Positions 27,613-36,642 of a stretch of 64,000 bases of DNA are shown piece by piece. The notes beneath the pieces were generated by a model. The model searched no databases. It had not been told where the DNA came from and worked only from the letters and a program-made list of their open reading frames with translations. The DNA lies in NCBI GenBank assembly GCA_910586995.1, contig CAJUKZ010000003.1, positions 206,787 through 270,786 of the forward strand, written 5' to 3'. How positions within the stretch are numbered: position 1 is the first letter of the stretch; every line of letters begins with the position of its first letter. The DNA is from an uncultured Muribaculaceae bacterium (lineage in GTDB: Bacteria; Bacteroidota; Bacteroidia; Bacteroidales; Muribaculaceae). The position numbers and the translations under genes were made by a program.

Positions 27613-28667
27613 CCAAACAAGACCTGAGCCTATATATAATACCCGCGACGACCGATGTGCTCACGGCATTGCGCCGTCTCAACACATTCGGATCAGACCG
27701 ATCACAGACACTGTTCGCTGTAGACTCCGACGGGCGGCTATCCGGATCAATCACCGATGGCGACATCCGACGACACCTTGTCTCAGGCCTGACACTTGAC
27801 AAGCCCGTGTCGGCCATAGCCAACAAATCGGTGCATACGCTCAAAGCAGGATCTGTCTCTGTCAGCGAACTCGCCACTTTCCGAGCCAAGGCGATAGAAC
27901 TGATACCTGTGGTCGACAGCGAAGGACATATAGTGGACGCCGTGAATCTGAAAATACAGAAATCATACGTGCCGGTAGATGCGGTGATCATGGCAGGAGG
28001 CAAAGGCCAAAGGCTCCTGCCTCTGACGGCCACTACACCCAAGCCACTGCTGCCTTTAGGCGACAAGGCAATCATTGACCACATAGTAGAATCTCTGATC
28101 GAATATGGCATAGACAACATATGCGTGACGGTGAACTATCTGAAACAGCAGCTTATCGATCACTTCAGCACACCCATGCATGGCGTAGGCGTGCATTGCG
28201 TGGAAGAACCGGCATTCCTCGGCACGATAGGCTCGCTAAGATACGCCATCCCGCTGCTAAAACACGACACCGTACTGCTGACCAATTCGGATGCACTGAC
28301 CAACCTGAACTACGAAAACTTCTACCTACACTTCACCGAACACGATGCAGACATGTCGGTTGCGGCCATCCCCTACTCTTTCTCCGTGCCGTACGGTATT
28401 TTCGACCTTGACGGACGCGAGATACGCGGCGTGCTCGAAAAACCGACCTACAATTACTATGCCAACGCCGGCATCTATCTTATAAAGCGTGAATTGCTTG
28501 ACCTCATTCCTGAAGGCGAGTTTTTCAATGCCACTGACTTTATGGACAAGCTCATATCTATGGGAAAGCGTGTGATACGTTATCCGCTCACGGGCTACTG
28601 GCTCGACATTGGCGTCCCTGATGAATACGCAAGAGCGAAAGAATACATAAAGCACATCAACAAATGA
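27609..28667 (+). CDS. CBS-pair nucleotidyltransferase (PtmE-like)
   Basis: A 352-residue protein. Residues about 10-115 form a CBS pair (SITDGDIRRHL and the later ELIPVVDSEGHIVDAV). Residues about 122-352 are a sugar-phosphate nucleotidyltransferase with the signature MAGGKGQRLLPLT followed by PKPLLPLGDKA. The same domain order occurs in PtmE of Campylobacter, the guanylyltransferase that makes GDP-glucosamine for legionaminic acid; that comparison is from memory and makes the role an inference. The ATGA overlap with the synthase ties the two together. Other mannose-1-phosphate or glucosamine-phosphate guanylyltransferases remain possible. Confidence 0.85.
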   Translation: MTKQDLSLYIIPATTDVLTALRRLNTFGSDRSQTLFAVDSDGRLSGSITDGDIRRHLVSGLTLDKPVSAIANKSVHTLKAGSVSVSELATFRAKAIELIPVVDSEGHIVDAVNLKIQKSYVPVDAVIMAGGKGQRLLPLTATTPKPLLPLGDKAIIDHIVESLIEYGIDNICVTVNYLKQQLIDHFSTPMHGVGVHCVEEPAFLGTIGSLRYAIPLLKHDTVLLTNSDALTNLNYENFYLHFTEHDADMSVAAIPYSFSVPYGIFDLDGREIRGVLEKPTYNYYANAGIYLIKRELLDLIPEGEFFNATDFMDKLISMGKRVIRYPLTGYWLDIGVPDEYARAKEYIKHINK

Positions 28668-28686
28668 CATCCTCCGTACGAGCAAA

Positions 28687-29817
28687 ATGATTCTCCACCA
28701 TATAGCGCTACACAATTTCAAAAACATAGCCCGCGCAGAGCTTGAATTCTCGGCAAAGGTGAACTGCCTGCTCGGCGATAACGGCATGGGAAAAAGCAAT
28801 CTGCTCGATGCCATCTATTATCTGTCGTTCTGCAAAAGTTTCGCCGGTGTCACAGACTCCACTCTCATACGTCGTGGCGAGAACTTCGCTATGCTTGAAG
28901 GCCACTACACACGCCGTGGCACTGAAGAAGTTATTTCGGCAGGCATGGAGACTGCGTCCAGACGCAGATCGTTCCGCCGGGGCGGTAAGGAATACCGGCG
29001 TCTGAGCGAACATATCGGACTGCTGCCGCTCGTCATGGTCTCGCCCCGCGACATGGATCTGATCAACGGAACCGGAGAAGAACGCCGCAGATTCATTGAT
29101 ATGGTGATCTCGCAGAGCGACACTGCATATCTCGACCGTCTGATACGGTACGACAAGGCTCTGCGGCAGCGCAACATCATGCTACGCGAAGGGGCGACAG
29201 ACGCATCTCTGTTCGATGCTGTGGAGATGACAATGTCTTTAGCCGGATCTGAGATCGCTCTGCGCCGAAGCAACCGCATCAGCAGCCTCAGCAAGATATT
29301 CGAAAGATATTACCGCGACATAGCCCCGGACGAGGATTCGGTAGATCTGACCTATGCACCATCTATCGACTGCGCGGACGGAAATCCTGATACTCTGGCC
29401 AGAGTTTTGCGCGACAACCGCCGGCGCGACTCCATAATCCGGCATACCACGGCAGGTCCGCACCGCGACGACTTGGAGATGAGCCTGAATATGCTGCCAG
29501 TACGGCGTCTGGCCTCACAGGGACAGGCAAAAACTTATTCCATAGCCTTGCGCCTGGCTCAGTATGAATTCCTAGCCGAATCCACGTCGATGAAGCCCTT
29601 GCTTCTGCTCGACGACATTTTCGACAAGCTCGATGCTCACCGTGTAAGCCACATAATGCAGATCGTCTCGCGCGACTCTTTCGGACAAATATTCATAACC
29701 GACACGAACCGCAAGCATCTCGACACAATAGTGTCGGACATACCAGCTGCAGACAGCCGTCTGTTCGCGGTAGACAACGGCGTATTCTCACGTCTTGACA
29801 ACAGCAATCAACCATGA
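28687..29817 (+). CDS. recF: DNA recombination/repair protein RecF
   Basis: A 376-residue SMC-like ATPase that helps load RecA at gapped DNA. Walker A is GDNGMGKSN near residues 30-38, with Ser in place of Thr after the Lys. The ABC signature region reads LASQGQAKTYSIALRLA, and Walker B is LLLLDDIFDKLDAHR. The length is typical. It overlaps the DciA-like gene by four bases. It is unusual in lying directly downstream of sugar biosynthesis genes, with a 19-bp gap. Confidence 0.95.
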   Translation: MILHHIALHNFKNIARAELEFSAKVNCLLGDNGMGKSNLLDAIYYLSFCKSFAGVTDSTLIRRGENFAMLEGHYTRRGTEEVISAGMETASRRRSFRRGGKEYRRLSEHIGLLPLVMVSPRDMDLINGTGEERRRFIDMVISQSDTAYLDRLIRYDKALRQRNIMLREGATDASLFDAVEMTMSLAGSEIALRRSNRISSLSKIFERYYRDIAPDEDSVDLTYAPSIDCADGNPDTLARVLRDNRRRDSIIRHTTAGPHRDDLEMSLNMLPVRRLASQGQAKTYSIALRLAQYEFLAESTSMKPLLLLDDIFDKLDAHRVSHIMQIVSRDSFGQIFITDTNRKHLDTIVSDIPAADSRLFAVDNGVFSRLDNSNQP

Positions 29818-30104
29818 AGCGCAGGGAAGCCATACGTGCCGACGTCATAATCCGTCAGGCCATCGAGGCTGCCGGTGCTTCGGAAGCATTCGACAACCAA
29901 CGCATCTGCTTCCTATGGCCTGAAGTTGTCGGACCGGTAGTCAATCGCCATACGACACGCAGATGGGTAGAAAGCGGCACACTGCATGTGACTCTGACAT
30001 CGGCCTCGCTGAAAAACGAACTAAGTTTTCACCGCGCATCACTGATAAGCCATCTGAACAGCGCGGCCGGAAGGGAGGTTATAAATAATATAGTATTTCA
30101 TTGA
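29814..30104 (+). CDS. DUF721/DciA-like protein
   Basis: A 96-residue protein of the DUF721 family, whose DciA members load the replicative helicase DnaB in bacteria without DnaC or DnaI. The compact core is visible as WPEVVGPVVNRHTTRRWVESG and LHVTLTSASLKNELSFHR. The protein is short and lacks long extensions. The recF-dciA pair overlaps by four bases, an arrangement that recurs in Bacteroidota. A loader role for the DnaB encoded at 9346 is an inference from the family. Confidence 0.82.
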   Translation: MKRREAIRADVIIRQAIEAAGASEAFDNQRICFLWPEVVGPVVNRHTTRRWVESGTLHVTLTSASLKNELSFHRASLISHLNSAAGREVINNIVFH

Positions 30105-30112
30105 AAGAAAAT

Positions 30113-30559
30113 ATGGATATAACAGAAACAAATACAATCTTCCGCCATCGTCTGAGCGTGCAGACCCGTTTCAACGACTATGACATACTCGGACATCTGA
30201 ACAATACGGTCTATCTGGAACTGGCGGACCTCGGCAAGACGGACTATTTCACCACAGCCGCACCTAAATTATGGAACGCAGGCAACGTAGGCATGGTGGT
30301 AGCTAACGTAAATGCAGACTTCCATGCCCCGGCATTGCCTGGTGAACCGCTCGATGTGCTTACGGCAGTGGAATCGATAGGCAACAAATCATTCATACTA
30401 TCGCAACGCATCGTATGTCCGGCAAAAAACGATCAGCTAAAATGCTCGGTCCGGACAATCATGGTACATATCGACGTCAGGTCCATGCATCCCGCCCCTG
30501 TGCCGGAATGCTGGATATCAACCCTCGAGGATTATGAGTCCCGCCGGTTGAGGGACTAA
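30113..30559 (+). CDS. Hotdog-fold acyl-CoA thioesterase (YbgC/FadM type)
   Basis: A 148-residue protein with the 4HBT signature RFNDYDILGHLNN, including the catalytic-type Asp and the downstream HLNN loop. It presumably hydrolyses acyl-CoA or acyl-ACP thioesters; the substrate chain is unknown. The frame also begins at a TTG overlapping the DciA-like stop; the ATG at 30113 is preferred. Last gene of the run that starts at 25387. Confidence 0.85.
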   Translation: MDITETNTIFRHRLSVQTRFNDYDILGHLNNTVYLELADLGKTDYFTTAAPKLWNAGNVGMVVANVNADFHAPALPGEPLDVLTAVESIGNKSFILSQRIVCPAKNDQLKCSVRTIMVHIDVRSMHPAPVPECWISTLEDYESRRLRD

Positions 30560-30651
30560 AAACTTGTTCAGCACCTTAAACGAAGTTCTAATCCCATCTT
30601 CTCACAATACGCACGGATAATTTCCGTTCTAAAGATAAAGTATATGTATTG

Positions 30652-33600
30652 ATGAAACGTCTCATGTGGCGCATAATGCTGCTTGTGGGCGCAGTGGCTA
30701 TGGCCGCTGTGTCAATGCCGTCGTGCACTCCGTCGAAGAACACAGCATGGACGCGCAACTATCAGGCATTCATCACACGCTACAACATATACTACAACGG
30801 GGACACTCATTTCAAAGAGACCCTCGACGAGATGGAGAATAACTACCAGGACGATTATTCGCGGATGCTGTTCATGCACCCGATAGATGCGAAGACTGAT
30901 CCTAAAGCCCCACAGCCTTCCGGGAGCTTCAACCGGTCGATAGAAAAAGCTCAGAAAGCAATACAGATACGATCGATCAAGAAACGTCCAAAACGCAAAG
31001 CCGGACGGGCTTCTGATCCTGCATACAAGGCATGGCTCAAGCGCGAGGAATACAATCCGTTCCTCCACAACGCTTGGATGATGATGGCCAGATCGCAATT
31101 CTACAACGGTGATTTCGGTTCTGCGGCTTCCACTTTCCACTATGTGACAAAACATTTCAAATGGCTGGACAACACTGTTACCGAAGCAGAGATCTGGCAA
31201 GCCAGATGCTATGTGGAACTCGGATGGTTGTTTGAAGCTGAAACCATACTCCGGCGAATCAAGCCCGACAGACTCGTCAACAAGGCCATAAAGCAGACCT
31301 ACAACTATACTTATGCCAACTTCGAACTGCGCAGCGACTCACTGCAGCAGGCGATACCTTATTTGCAGGAAGCTCTGAAATATTCGTCGAAAGCACAGAA
31401 AATCAGAATTCACTTCCTGCTTGGACAAGTCTACGCTCACCTTGGCGACAAACAGAAAGCCTATACCGAATTCCACAATGCAGGCAAATCATCCGGAGCA
31501 TCTTACCGGACAAAATTCAACGCACGCATCAAACAGAGCGAAGTATACACAGGCCAGGACGTAGAGCCAGAAGTGCGCCGGCTCAAACGCATGGTACGTT
31601 ACGACCGGAATAAAGAGTATCTTGATCAGGTATACTACGCTATCGGAAACCTGTATCTATCAAGGGCCGACACGGCAAAAGCCATAGAGAACTATAGGCT
31701 CGCCGTGGAGAAAAGTACGCGTGGAGGCATAGAAAAAGCAATAGCTCAGATAACTTTGGGCAATCTTTATTTCGACAGACACGAATATGTCGATGCTCAG
31801 CCATGCTACTCCGAAGGAGTCCCGCTGCTGCCGGAAACCTTCCCGGACTATAAAATGCTACGCAAACGCAGCGATGTGCTCGACGAGCTCGCAATATATG
31901 CGCAAAACGTGAAACTTCAGGACTCACTGCTGCGCCTTGCCGACATGAGCGAGGAGCAGCGGCTCGAGGTTGTAGACGGAATAATAAAACGGCTCAAAGA
32001 GCAAGAACAGCGTGAAGCCGAAGATATGGCCCGCGAGCAATACCTGGCAGAACAACAGGCTGCCGGGACAAACCTCCAGTTAGGCAACACAAGCACCCCC
32101 AACACATTTGTCCTGAATTCCGACAACTCCTGGTATTTCTATAATCAGGCCACACGCAATGCAGGACGCACGGAATTCCAGCGCCGCTGGGGTAGCCGAA
32201 AACTGGAGGATGATTGGCGCAGGCGCAATAAAACTACATTCAACACATCCGATTTCACTGAGGATACGGATGATGACAGCGAGCAGGAATCCTCTCAAGA
32301 TGAGGAAATGGCCGACAGCCTGATGCTCGACAATGGCGAAATGGTATCACGCGAAGAAATGATAGAGAGAGAGAAGCGGGAGAATGACCCGCATTATCCG
32401 GAATATTATCTCAAGCAGATACCGTCGACCCCTGAAGACCGTGTGATATCAAACGACGTGATTCAGGAAGGATTATACAACATGGGCTTGATTCTCAAAG
32501 ACAAACTCGAGGACTTTGAGGCAGCACGCGGCGAATTCGACCGTCTGCTTGCACGCTACCCCGACAATGTCTACAGACCTGAGGTATACTACAACCTGTA
32601 TCTGATGTACATCCGGGAAAATAACCGCATCGAGGCTGAAAAATATAGACAACTGATGCTCACGGAGTTCCCTGAGACTAAATACGGCATGGCAATGCGG
32701 GATCCTGACTACATCGAAAAACTGAAAGAGATGGACCAGCGTCAGGAGGAATTGTATGAGCGTACATATGAAGACTACATCAATAACCGCAACAGCAACG
32801 TCCACGCTGCATATGAGACCATGATGGCTCAGTATCCCCTGAGCAAGATCATGCCCAAATTCATGTTCCTTCACGCCTTGGCCTACGTGACCGAAAGACG
32901 TTCCGAGGACTTTAAGGAAGTGCTTCAGGACATGCTGCGACGCTATCCGGAGACTGACATAGCTCCCGTGGCTACAGCATGGCTCAAAGGCATGAATCAG
33001 GGTCGCAAGCTGAACGAAGGTGTAGCGAACCTGCGCGGAATGATATGGGACACGCGTCTGAGCAACGACTCTACAGTATTGGCCCGCACGGATTCACTAA
33101 CATTCTCGCTCAATCCGGAAAGTCCGCAGATGCTTGTGCTTCTGTTCCCGACCGACAAGGTGCAGACCAATGCACTCCTCTACGATGTCGCGCTTTTCAA
33201 TTTCAGCTCTTTTGTAGTCAAGGATTTTGACCTTGAACAAATGAACTTCGGCCGTCTCGGAATGCTGCTTGTCAAAGGATTCGACAATCAGGCAGAACTT
33301 GACCATTACCGCAACGTAATGAACCAAAGCACGACATTCAAGCTGCCTAAGGAAGTGCGCCCGATAGACATAAGTGTCGAGAACTTCGACAAACTGCTCA
33401 AGTCCGGCGGAACATTCGAAGAATATTTCAAGTTCATCAACGACGAGAGCTACGAAATCACTGAGGAAGAAACCGTATTCGGCGACCTGCCTGAAGATGA
33501 AGATATGGAAATCCCCACAGAAAACCCGGTGGAAGCAGAGGCAGACTCCATAGTATCGCAATCGGAGGAGTCTCCCGTCATACTTCCTGAAGCAGAAAAA

Positions 33601-33828
33601 CCAGAGGGACTTCCGGTAGTACCTGCGCCTGTGGAAAGTCCGGATTCCCTGCGGACAGAACCACAAACAGCACCTCCAGCCTCAGCGCCGACACCGGCAA
33701 GACCTGCGAAGCCTAAGCCTTCACCGGTTCCAGTTCCGAAGCCCAAGCAAAAACCGGTTACTCCTCCTGTGCCTATTCCTGAATATCCTTCAGGCAGCGA
33801 GGGCGACGACGATCCCTTGCTCGACTGA
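30652..33828 (+). CDS. PorW/SprE-like TPR lipoprotein
   Basis: A 1058-residue lipoprotein with lipobox MPSC (Cys25 from the ATG at 30652; a TTG three bases earlier is a less likely start). The N-terminal block TRYNIYYNGDTHFKE is a recognisable PorW/SprE feature. TPR-like helices run to about residue 430 and again in the region about 630-820. An acidic and Pro-rich tail (PKPSPVPVPKPKQKP) ends the protein. PorW/SprE is a periplasmic component of type IX secretion and gliding in other Bacteroidota, and it physically links to PorX signalling. The PorX gene lies 55 bp downstream, which supports the call. No other T9SS core genes are in the window, so whether a working T9SS exists is open. Confidence 0.78.
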   Translation: MKRLMWRIMLLVGAVAMAAVSMPSCTPSKNTAWTRNYQAFITRYNIYYNGDTHFKETLDEMENNYQDDYSRMLFMHPIDAKTDPKAPQPSGSFNRSIEKAQKAIQIRSIKKRPKRKAGRASDPAYKAWLKREEYNPFLHNAWMMMARSQFYNGDFGSAASTFHYVTKHFKWLDNTVTEAEIWQARCYVELGWLFEAETILRRIKPDRLVNKAIKQTYNYTYANFELRSDSLQQAIPYLQEALKYSSKAQKIRIHFLLGQVYAHLGDKQKAYTEFHNAGKSSGASYRTKFNARIKQSEVYTGQDVEPEVRRLKRMVRYDRNKEYLDQVYYAIGNLYLSRADTAKAIENYRLAVEKSTRGGIEKAIAQITLGNLYFDRHEYVDAQPCYSEGVPLLPETFPDYKMLRKRSDVLDELAIYAQNVKLQDSLLRLADMSEEQRLEVVDGIIKRLKEQEQREAEDMAREQYLAEQQAAGTNLQLGNTSTPNTFVLNSDNSWYFYNQATRNAGRTEFQRRWGSRKLEDDWRRRNKTTFNTSDFTEDTDDDSEQESSQDEEMADSLMLDNGEMVSREEMIEREKRENDPHYPEYYLKQIPSTPEDRVISNDVIQEGLYNMGLILKDKLEDFEAARGEFDRLLARYPDNVYRPEVYYNLYLMYIRENNRIEAEKYRQLMLTEFPETKYGMAMRDPDYIEKLKEMDQRQEELYERTYEDYINNRNSNVHAAYETMMAQYPLSKIMPKFMFLHALAYVTERRSEDFKEVLQDMLRRYPETDIAPVATAWLKGMNQGRKLNEGVANLRGMIWDTRLSNDSTVLARTDSLTFSLNPESPQMLVLLFPTDKVQTNALLYDVALFNFSSFVVKDFDLEQMNFGRLGMLLVKGFDNQAELDHYRNVMNQSTTFKLPKEVRPIDISVENFDKLLKSGGTFEEYFKFINDESYEITEEETVFGDLPEDEDMEIPTENPVEAEADSIVSQSEESPVILPEAEKPEGLPVVPAPVESPDSLRTEPQTAPPASAPTPARPAKPKPSPVPVPKPKQKPVTPPVPIPEYPSGSEGDDDPLLD

Positions 33829-33883
33829 CCGACCTGGATAGAACTTCGATAAAATCCGTGTTAACAAACAACCACTGATCCTT

Positions 33884-35446
33884 ATGGCCAACCACCACAT
33901 ACTCTGGGCCGACGATGAGATCGACCTGCTCAAGCCACACATACTTTTCCTGAAATCAAAAGGCTATGATGTCACTACAGCCAACAACGGGCGCGACGCC
34001 ATAGAACTTGCAGCCTCAGGCGACTTTGACCTCATAATACTCGACGAGAACATGCCGGGACTCACCGGATTGGAAACACTGTCGGAAATCAAGGTGACAA
34101 TGCCACACATACCGGTGATAATGATCACTAAAAGCGAGGAAGAAGATCTGATGAATCAAGCCTTGGGCAACAAGATCGCCGACTATCTGATAAAGCCGGT
34201 CAATCCCAATCAGATATTTCTTTCGCTAAAGAAACTGCTGCACAGCGGAAAGTTGGTCAACGAGCAGACTTCAAGCGACTACCGCAGGGCATTCGCTGAG
34301 ATCAGCGGGCAGATAGCCTCGGCCTCCTGCATCGAAGACTGGTATCAGTTATACTCCAAACTCACCTTTTGGGAAATGCAGCTTACGGCATCCGACACCG
34401 GAATGTCGGAGATGCTTCAGATGCAGAAGACAGAGGCAAACACGGAATTCGCCAAATTCGTGAAACGCAACTATGAGGACTGGGTAGGTGCTGATGTCCC
34501 TGATACCTCGGTAGAAGGCACTCCGCTGATGAGCCCGCTCATTATTCCCCGCAAGATATTTCCCTTGCTCGACAATGGCGAGAAAGTGTTTTTCATCGTT
34601 ATCGATAACTTCCGTCTCGACCAGTGGCAGACAATCAGACCGATACTTGCCGAATATTTCAGTTACGAGGAAGACCTGTATTGCAGCATCCTGCCCACGG
34701 CCACGCAATATGCCCGCAACTCGATATTCTCAGGTCTCATGCCTCTGAAAATAGCAAAGATGTTTCCTGATCTGTGGGTCGACGAGGACGAAGCCGAAGG
34801 CAAGAATCTCAACGAAGCTCCGCTCATCGAGACTCTGTTCAGTCGCTACAGACGTAAATGCCGTTTCTCTTACAACAAGATCAACGACTCTGCCGCCGGA
34901 GAGAAACTGATAGCCGACTTCGCCAATCTGGAGTCCAACCAACTAAATGTCGTGGTCCTGAACTTCATCGACATGCTATCGCACGCAAGGACAGAATCAA
35001 AGATGATCCGCGAACTTGCATCAAGCAATGCAGCATACAGATCCATCACCGAATCATGGTTCAGACATTCGTCAGCTCTCGAATTATTCAAGAAAATCGC
35101 CGAAAAAGGCTACAGGATCGTCCTGACCACTGACCACGGAACCATCATGGTAGATAAGCCGGTGAAAGTAGTTGGTGATAAGAACACAAACACGAACCTG
35201 CGCTATAAAGTAGGCAAAAGTCTAAGCTACAATCCTCGGCAAGTGTACGAAATACGCCGTCCCGACAAGTTCGGGCTTCCTTCGCCCAATGTGTCGTCGG
35301 CGTATATCTTCGCCTCCGGACACGATTTCTTCGCCTACCCCAACAATTACAACTACTACGTGCAGTACTACACAGACACATTCCAGCACGGAGGCATATC
35401 TATGGAAGAAATGCTCGTGCCTGTAATAACACTGAAATCAAAATAA
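33884..35446 (+). CDS. porX: PorX-type response regulator with PglZ/alkaline phosphatase-like domain
   Basis: A 520-residue protein. The receiver domain (1-125) has the acidic pair DDE at residues 11-13, phospho-acceptor Asp54 in LILDENMPG, and Lys in YLIKPVNP. A helical linker follows, then from about residue 220 a PglZ domain with FFIVIDNFRLDQW, ATQYARNSIFSGLMP and TTDHGT, the metal-binding residues of the alkaline phosphatase superfamily. This is the architecture of PorX, which regulates T9SS genes in Porphyromonas gingivalis and can hydrolyse nucleotides. It follows the PorW/SprE-like gene and precedes tsaE by six bases. The cognate kinase PorY is not in the window. Confidence 0.92.
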   Translation: MANHHILWADDEIDLLKPHILFLKSKGYDVTTANNGRDAIELAASGDFDLIILDENMPGLTGLETLSEIKVTMPHIPVIMITKSEEEDLMNQALGNKIADYLIKPVNPNQIFLSLKKLLHSGKLVNEQTSSDYRRAFAEISGQIASASCIEDWYQLYSKLTFWEMQLTASDTGMSEMLQMQKTEANTEFAKFVKRNYEDWVGADVPDTSVEGTPLMSPLIIPRKIFPLLDNGEKVFFIVIDNFRLDQWQTIRPILAEYFSYEEDLYCSILPTATQYARNSIFSGLMPLKIAKMFPDLWVDEDEAEGKNLNEAPLIETLFSRYRRKCRFSYNKINDSAAGEKLIADFANLESNQLNVVVLNFIDMLSHARTESKMIRELASSNAAYRSITESWFRHSSALELFKKIAEKGYRIVLTTDHGTIMVDKPVKVVGDKNTNTNLRYKVGKSLSYNPRQVYEIRRPDKFGLPSPNVSSAYIFASGHDFFAYPNNYNYYVQYYTDTFQHGGISMEEMLVPVITLKSK

Positions 35447-35452
35447 CACATC

Positions 35453-35887
35453 ATGCAGAAAACAATACATATCGAAAATGTAGCCGCTCTCGGCAACGCC
35501 GCAGAGGAATTCGCAGCCCTGATGGGCGACAACACTGTATTTGCATTCTTCGGCGAGATGGGTGCGGGAAAGACTACATTCATCAACGCCCTGTGCCGCA
35601 CTCTCGGAGTGGAGGAAGATATCGCAAACTCTCCCTCATTCTCCATCATCAACGAATATCGTTCCGACACAACTGCAGAACTTATCTATCACTTCGATCT
35701 CTACCGTCTTGAGAACATAGAAGAAGCTTTCGATATAGGTGTGGAGGACTATTTCGACAGCGGTGCGTTGTGTCTGCTCGAATGGCCTGAACGAATCGAG
35801 GATCTACTGCCTGACGACACTGTAAGAATTGACATAAAACTGAACGACGACCTCTCCCGCGACCTGACCGTCACAATACCCGAATGA
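35453..35887 (+). CDS. tsaE: tRNA threonylcarbamoyladenosine biosynthesis ATPase TsaE
   Basis: A 144-residue P-loop protein with Walker A GEMGAGKTT at residues 34-42 and the family motifs SPSFSIINEY and HFDLYRL, then CLLEWPERIEDLLP. TsaE works with TsaB and TsaD to make t6A37 in ANN-decoding tRNAs. It overlaps birA by four bases. The porX-tsaE-birA order is common in Bacteroidales. Confidence 0.95.
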   Translation: MQKTIHIENVAALGNAAEEFAALMGDNTVFAFFGEMGAGKTTFINALCRTLGVEEDIANSPSFSIINEYRSDTTAELIYHFDLYRLENIEEAFDIGVEDYFDSGALCLLEWPERIEDLLPDDTVRIDIKLNDDLSRDLTVTIPE

Positions 35888-36636
35888 CCACACCGCAGAT
35901 AATCTGGCTTGATGAAGCCGGATCAACAAACTCCGTCATGCGGGAGATGACGGCTGATGGATCGTGCCATGCTGGATTGGTTATCGCAGCACACAGACAG
36001 ACGGCCGGCCGCGGACAGCGTGGCAACTCTTGGGAGTCAGAACCAGAAAAGAATCTGACTTTCTCCATGTTGCTGTGTCCGCAGGCACTACACGCAAGAG
36101 ACCAATTCACCCTATCGGAATGCGTTGCCCTCGGCGTAGCTGAGGCAATTGAAAGCCTGATGCCGGAAAATGCACCCGAAATAGCGGTCAAATGGCCTAA
36201 CGACATATATGCAGGAGACCGCAAGATCTGCGGCATACTGATCGAGAACAGTCTGTCGGGATGTATGATCGGGAAAAGCATCGCCGGAATTGGTATCAAT
36301 GTCAATCAGGAAGTATTCAGGTCCGACGCCCCAAACCCAATAAGCATAATACACCTCACCGGCAACAGTACTTCTACAAAACGTCTGCTTGAAGATGTAT
36401 GCACGCGCATTCTCGTACGTTGCGCCGCATTAGACGCAGGAGAAAACGCACGCATACACTCCGACTATCTGGCAAGACTATGGAGACGACAAGGCGAGCA
36501 TACATACAGAGAACCCGGAGGCAAGATTTTCCTCGCCTCGATAGCCTCGATAGCTCCAACAGGCCATATCACACTTCGCAATACGGACGGAATGCACGTC
36601 ACATACGCATTCAAGGAAGTTGAGGCCGTGTTGTAA
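35884..36636 (+). CDS. birA: Biotin--[acetyl-CoA-carboxylase] ligase
   Basis: A 250-residue biotin protein ligase that attaches biotin to carboxylase subunits. It lacks the N-terminal winged helix of E. coli BirA, so it is a monofunctional enzyme and not a repressor. The catalytic segment TAGRGQRGNSW and KWPNDIYAGDRKICGILIE are intact. It overlaps tsaE by ATGA. Its stop is six bases from the stop of the convergent DUF3298 gene. Confidence 0.94.
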   Translation: MTTPQIIWLDEAGSTNSVMREMTADGSCHAGLVIAAHRQTAGRGQRGNSWESEPEKNLTFSMLLCPQALHARDQFTLSECVALGVAEAIESLMPENAPEIAVKWPNDIYAGDRKICGILIENSLSGCMIGKSIAGIGINVNQEVFRSDAPNPISIIHLTGNSTSTKRLLEDVCTRILVRCAALDAGENARIHSDYLARLWRRQGEHTYREPGGKIFLASIASIAPTGHITLRNTDGMHVTYAFKEVEAVL

Positions 36637-36642
36637 GATCTT

